Shown here one piece after another: positions 5,415 to 6,717 of a stretch of 6,717 nt of DNA. The DNA lies in assembly GCA_002427055.1 (NCBI GenBank), contig DIPA01000096.1, forward strand, positions 23,966 to 30,682. Reading direction: 5' to 3'. Numbering within the stretch: position 1 is the first letter of the stretch; each line of letters begins with the position of its first letter. The notes below the pieces were generated by a model that was not told where the DNA came from, did not search any database, and saw only the letters and a list, made by a program, of their open reading frames with translations. The position numbers and the translations under genes are program-made. Source of the stretch: Firmicutes bacterium UBA5500. GTDB lineage: Bacteria; Bacillota; UBA994; UBA5500.

Positions 5415-6717
5415 ATGCTATTGTCTGCAATTCAAAAGGAGAAAGTTGACCGCAGGTCGGAGCTGGCACGCCGCTCACAGGATAACTTGCTTCAGGCGGT
5501 TCTATTGCTAGCCGGACCGGTTATCGTGGAAATGGCTCTGCAATCCACAGTTGGCATAGCCGACGTAGCCATGGTGGGGCAGCTTAGCCCAGCAGCTATT
5601 GCTGCTGTAGGTCTTTGTAACCAGGTATATATGTTGGCGCTGACAGTGTTTGCCGCCATTCGCACCGGTACTACCGTGCTGGTGGCTCGTTTGGTGGGTG
5701 CAGGCGACGTTAAGGGAGCTAACCTAGCGGCTCGCCAGTCGCTCTTGCTTTCTCTATTAGTTGCTTTTGTGCTAGCCGCGTTCGGTATTCTCTTTCCGGC
5801 AGCGGGTATGCGACTCCTAGGCGCTGGCCCAGATGTAATCGAGGTCGGCATTGGTTATATGCGTTGGAAAGCCATATCTGTTGTTTTTGCTATTATATTG
5901 TTAATGGCGACTGGTATTCTGCGAGGATGTGGCGATACTCTAACCTCTATGTATGCTAATGTGACAGTTAACGTAGTGAATATAGCGCTTAACTGGGTGT
6001 TTATTTTTGGTAACTTCGGTATGCCGGCTATGGGAGCTGCCGGTGCGGGTTTCTCTACCATGATAGCTCGCGCTATCGGTGCTGCGATTATGATGGCGGT
6101 CCTACTGAAGGGCCGATCAAGTGTGAAAGTTACCTTGCGTGGTGATAATCATATCAGCTGGCCAGTCTTGCAGCGCGTTCTTAACATTGGTCTCCCGGCA
6201 GCGGGTGAAGAGCTGATGATGAGAGGGGCGCAGATTATCTTCACCATGATTATCACGAGCTTGGGTACTTTCATGTATGCAGCGCATCAGATTGCCTTAC
6301 GGGCTGAGTCGATATCTTTCATGCCCGGATTCGGTTTTGCAGTCGCCGCAACTACTCTGGTGGGACAAAACCTGGGTGCGCGTCAGCCTGAAGTCGCACG
6401 CCGTGCTGGTTGGTTGACCATGAAGCTGGCCTTTGTTTTCATGAGCACTATGGGGGTTTTGCTTTTCTTCTTTGCTGAGCCCATCGTTGGCTTTTTTACT
6501 GATGAGCCAATTGTAATTGAGGCGGGTGCGCAAGTATTACGCATTATGGCTTTTGCTCAACCCTTTATGGCCGTCGCTCGTGTAGCCGCTGGTGCTTTGC
6601 GTGGAGCAGGTGATACTAAATATGTTATGTTCGGTACGGGCATTAGTATCTGGGTCGCGCGTCTAAGTCTGGCCTTTTTCTGTGTTAAGGTTCTAGATTG
6701 GGGGCTTGTAGGGGCTT
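5415..6717 (+). CDS. MATE family multidrug/metabolite efflux transporter (3' end outside window)
   Basis: The open frame from ATG 5415 runs uninterrupted to the window edge, 434 codons, close to the 440-460 residues usual for the family, so only a short C-terminus is missing. Two MatE repeats are visible. The first begins near LLAGPVIVEMALQSTVGIAD (31-50) with VAMVGQLSPAAIAAVG; the second near LNIGLPAAGEELMM (256-269), with MYAAHQIALRAESI and AATTLVGQNLGA. The pseudo-symmetric repeat is marked by GILRGCGDT (167-175) and GALRGAGDT (393-401). The N-terminal 25 residues are charged and cytoplasmic. MATE proteins export cationic drugs or metabolites using Na+ or H+ gradients; the substrate cannot be told from sequence. 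GAGAGGGAG just upstream is the ribosome binding site. It follows the msrA terminator, so it is a separate unit. Confidence 0.95.
   Translation, partial: MLLSAIQKEKVDRRSELARRSQDNLLQAVLLLAGPVIVEMALQSTVGIADVAMVGQLSPAAIAAVGLCNQVYMLALTVFAAIRTGTTVLVARLVGAGDVKGANLAARQSLLLSLLVAFVLAAFGILFPAAGMRLLGAGPDVIEVGIGYMRWKAISVVFAIILLMATGILRGCGDTLTSMYANVTVNVVNIALNWVFIFGNFGMPAMGAAGAGFSTMIARAIGAAIMMAVLLKGRSSVKVTLRGDNHISWPVLQRVLNIGLPAAGEELMMRGAQIIFTMIITSLGTFMYAAHQIALRAESISFMPGFGFAVAATTLVGQNLGARQPEVARRAGWLTMKLAFVFMSTMGVLLFFFAEPIVGFFTDEPIVIEAGAQVLRIMAFAQPFMAVARVAAGALRGAGDTKYVMFGTGISIWVARLSLAFFCVKVLDWGLVGA

Noticed and set aside
5492..6533. Three minus-strand frames opposite the MATE gene
   Set aside because: Their Ala/Thr/Pro- or Lys-rich composition is that of an antisense shadow, and the plus-strand transporter is unambiguous.

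Overview
The window reads as chromosomal DNA from an anaerobic member of the Bacillota, most likely a Clostridia- or Negativicutes-type organism. The evidence is strong AGGGGG/GGAGGTGAT-type ribosome binding sites, frequent GTG starts, short intrinsic terminators, a Firmicutes-style lipoprotein with an LTAC lipobox, and a gene that needs selenocysteine decoding. No transposase, integrase, CRISPR array, tRNA or rRNA gene is visible.

Layout. Positions 1-110 hold a structured RNA segment that resembles the 3' part of a Firmicutes 6S RNA and is cut by the window edge. About 290 bases of non-coding, hairpin-rich DNA follow, ending in an intrinsic terminator (398-431). Then, on the plus strand, come a class I SAM-dependent methyltransferase (475-1305) with its own terminator, and a probable two-gene unit: a small stand-alone PAS-like protein (1503-1847) and a membrane-anchored M23 metallopeptidase (1886-2848). 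Converging on these from the minus strand is a short glutaredoxin-like gene (3176-2910). Next to it is a plus-strand C-terminal remnant of a GNAT acetyltransferase (about 3247-3441). A minus-strand lipoprotein follows (4431-3454), then plus-strand msrA (4772-5245) with a terminator, and a MATE-family transporter (from 5415) that runs off the right edge.

The main discovery is the glutaredoxin gene. Conventional gene calling sees only a 70-residue open frame starting at 3122 that lacks an active site. Reading upstream through an in-frame TGA (3140-3138) to an ATG with a good ribosome binding site (3176) restores a complete 88-residue glutaredoxin. The TGA sits exactly at the first cysteine of the CPxC active site, giving U-P-S-C. 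Immediately downstream is a bacterial-type SECIS hairpin with a bulged U and a G near the 5' side of the apical loop. This is therefore a strong selenoprotein candidate.

Functional theme. The Sec-glutaredoxin and MsrA, 1.6 kb apart but on opposite strands and in separate transcription units, both belong to thiol/selenol redox repair; glutaredoxins can act as MsrA reductants. The PAS-like protein, with paired cysteines, may be another redox or metal sensor. The remaining genes (methyltransferase, M23 peptidase, lipoprotein, MATE pump) are envelope or housekeeping functions with no obvious shared pathway.
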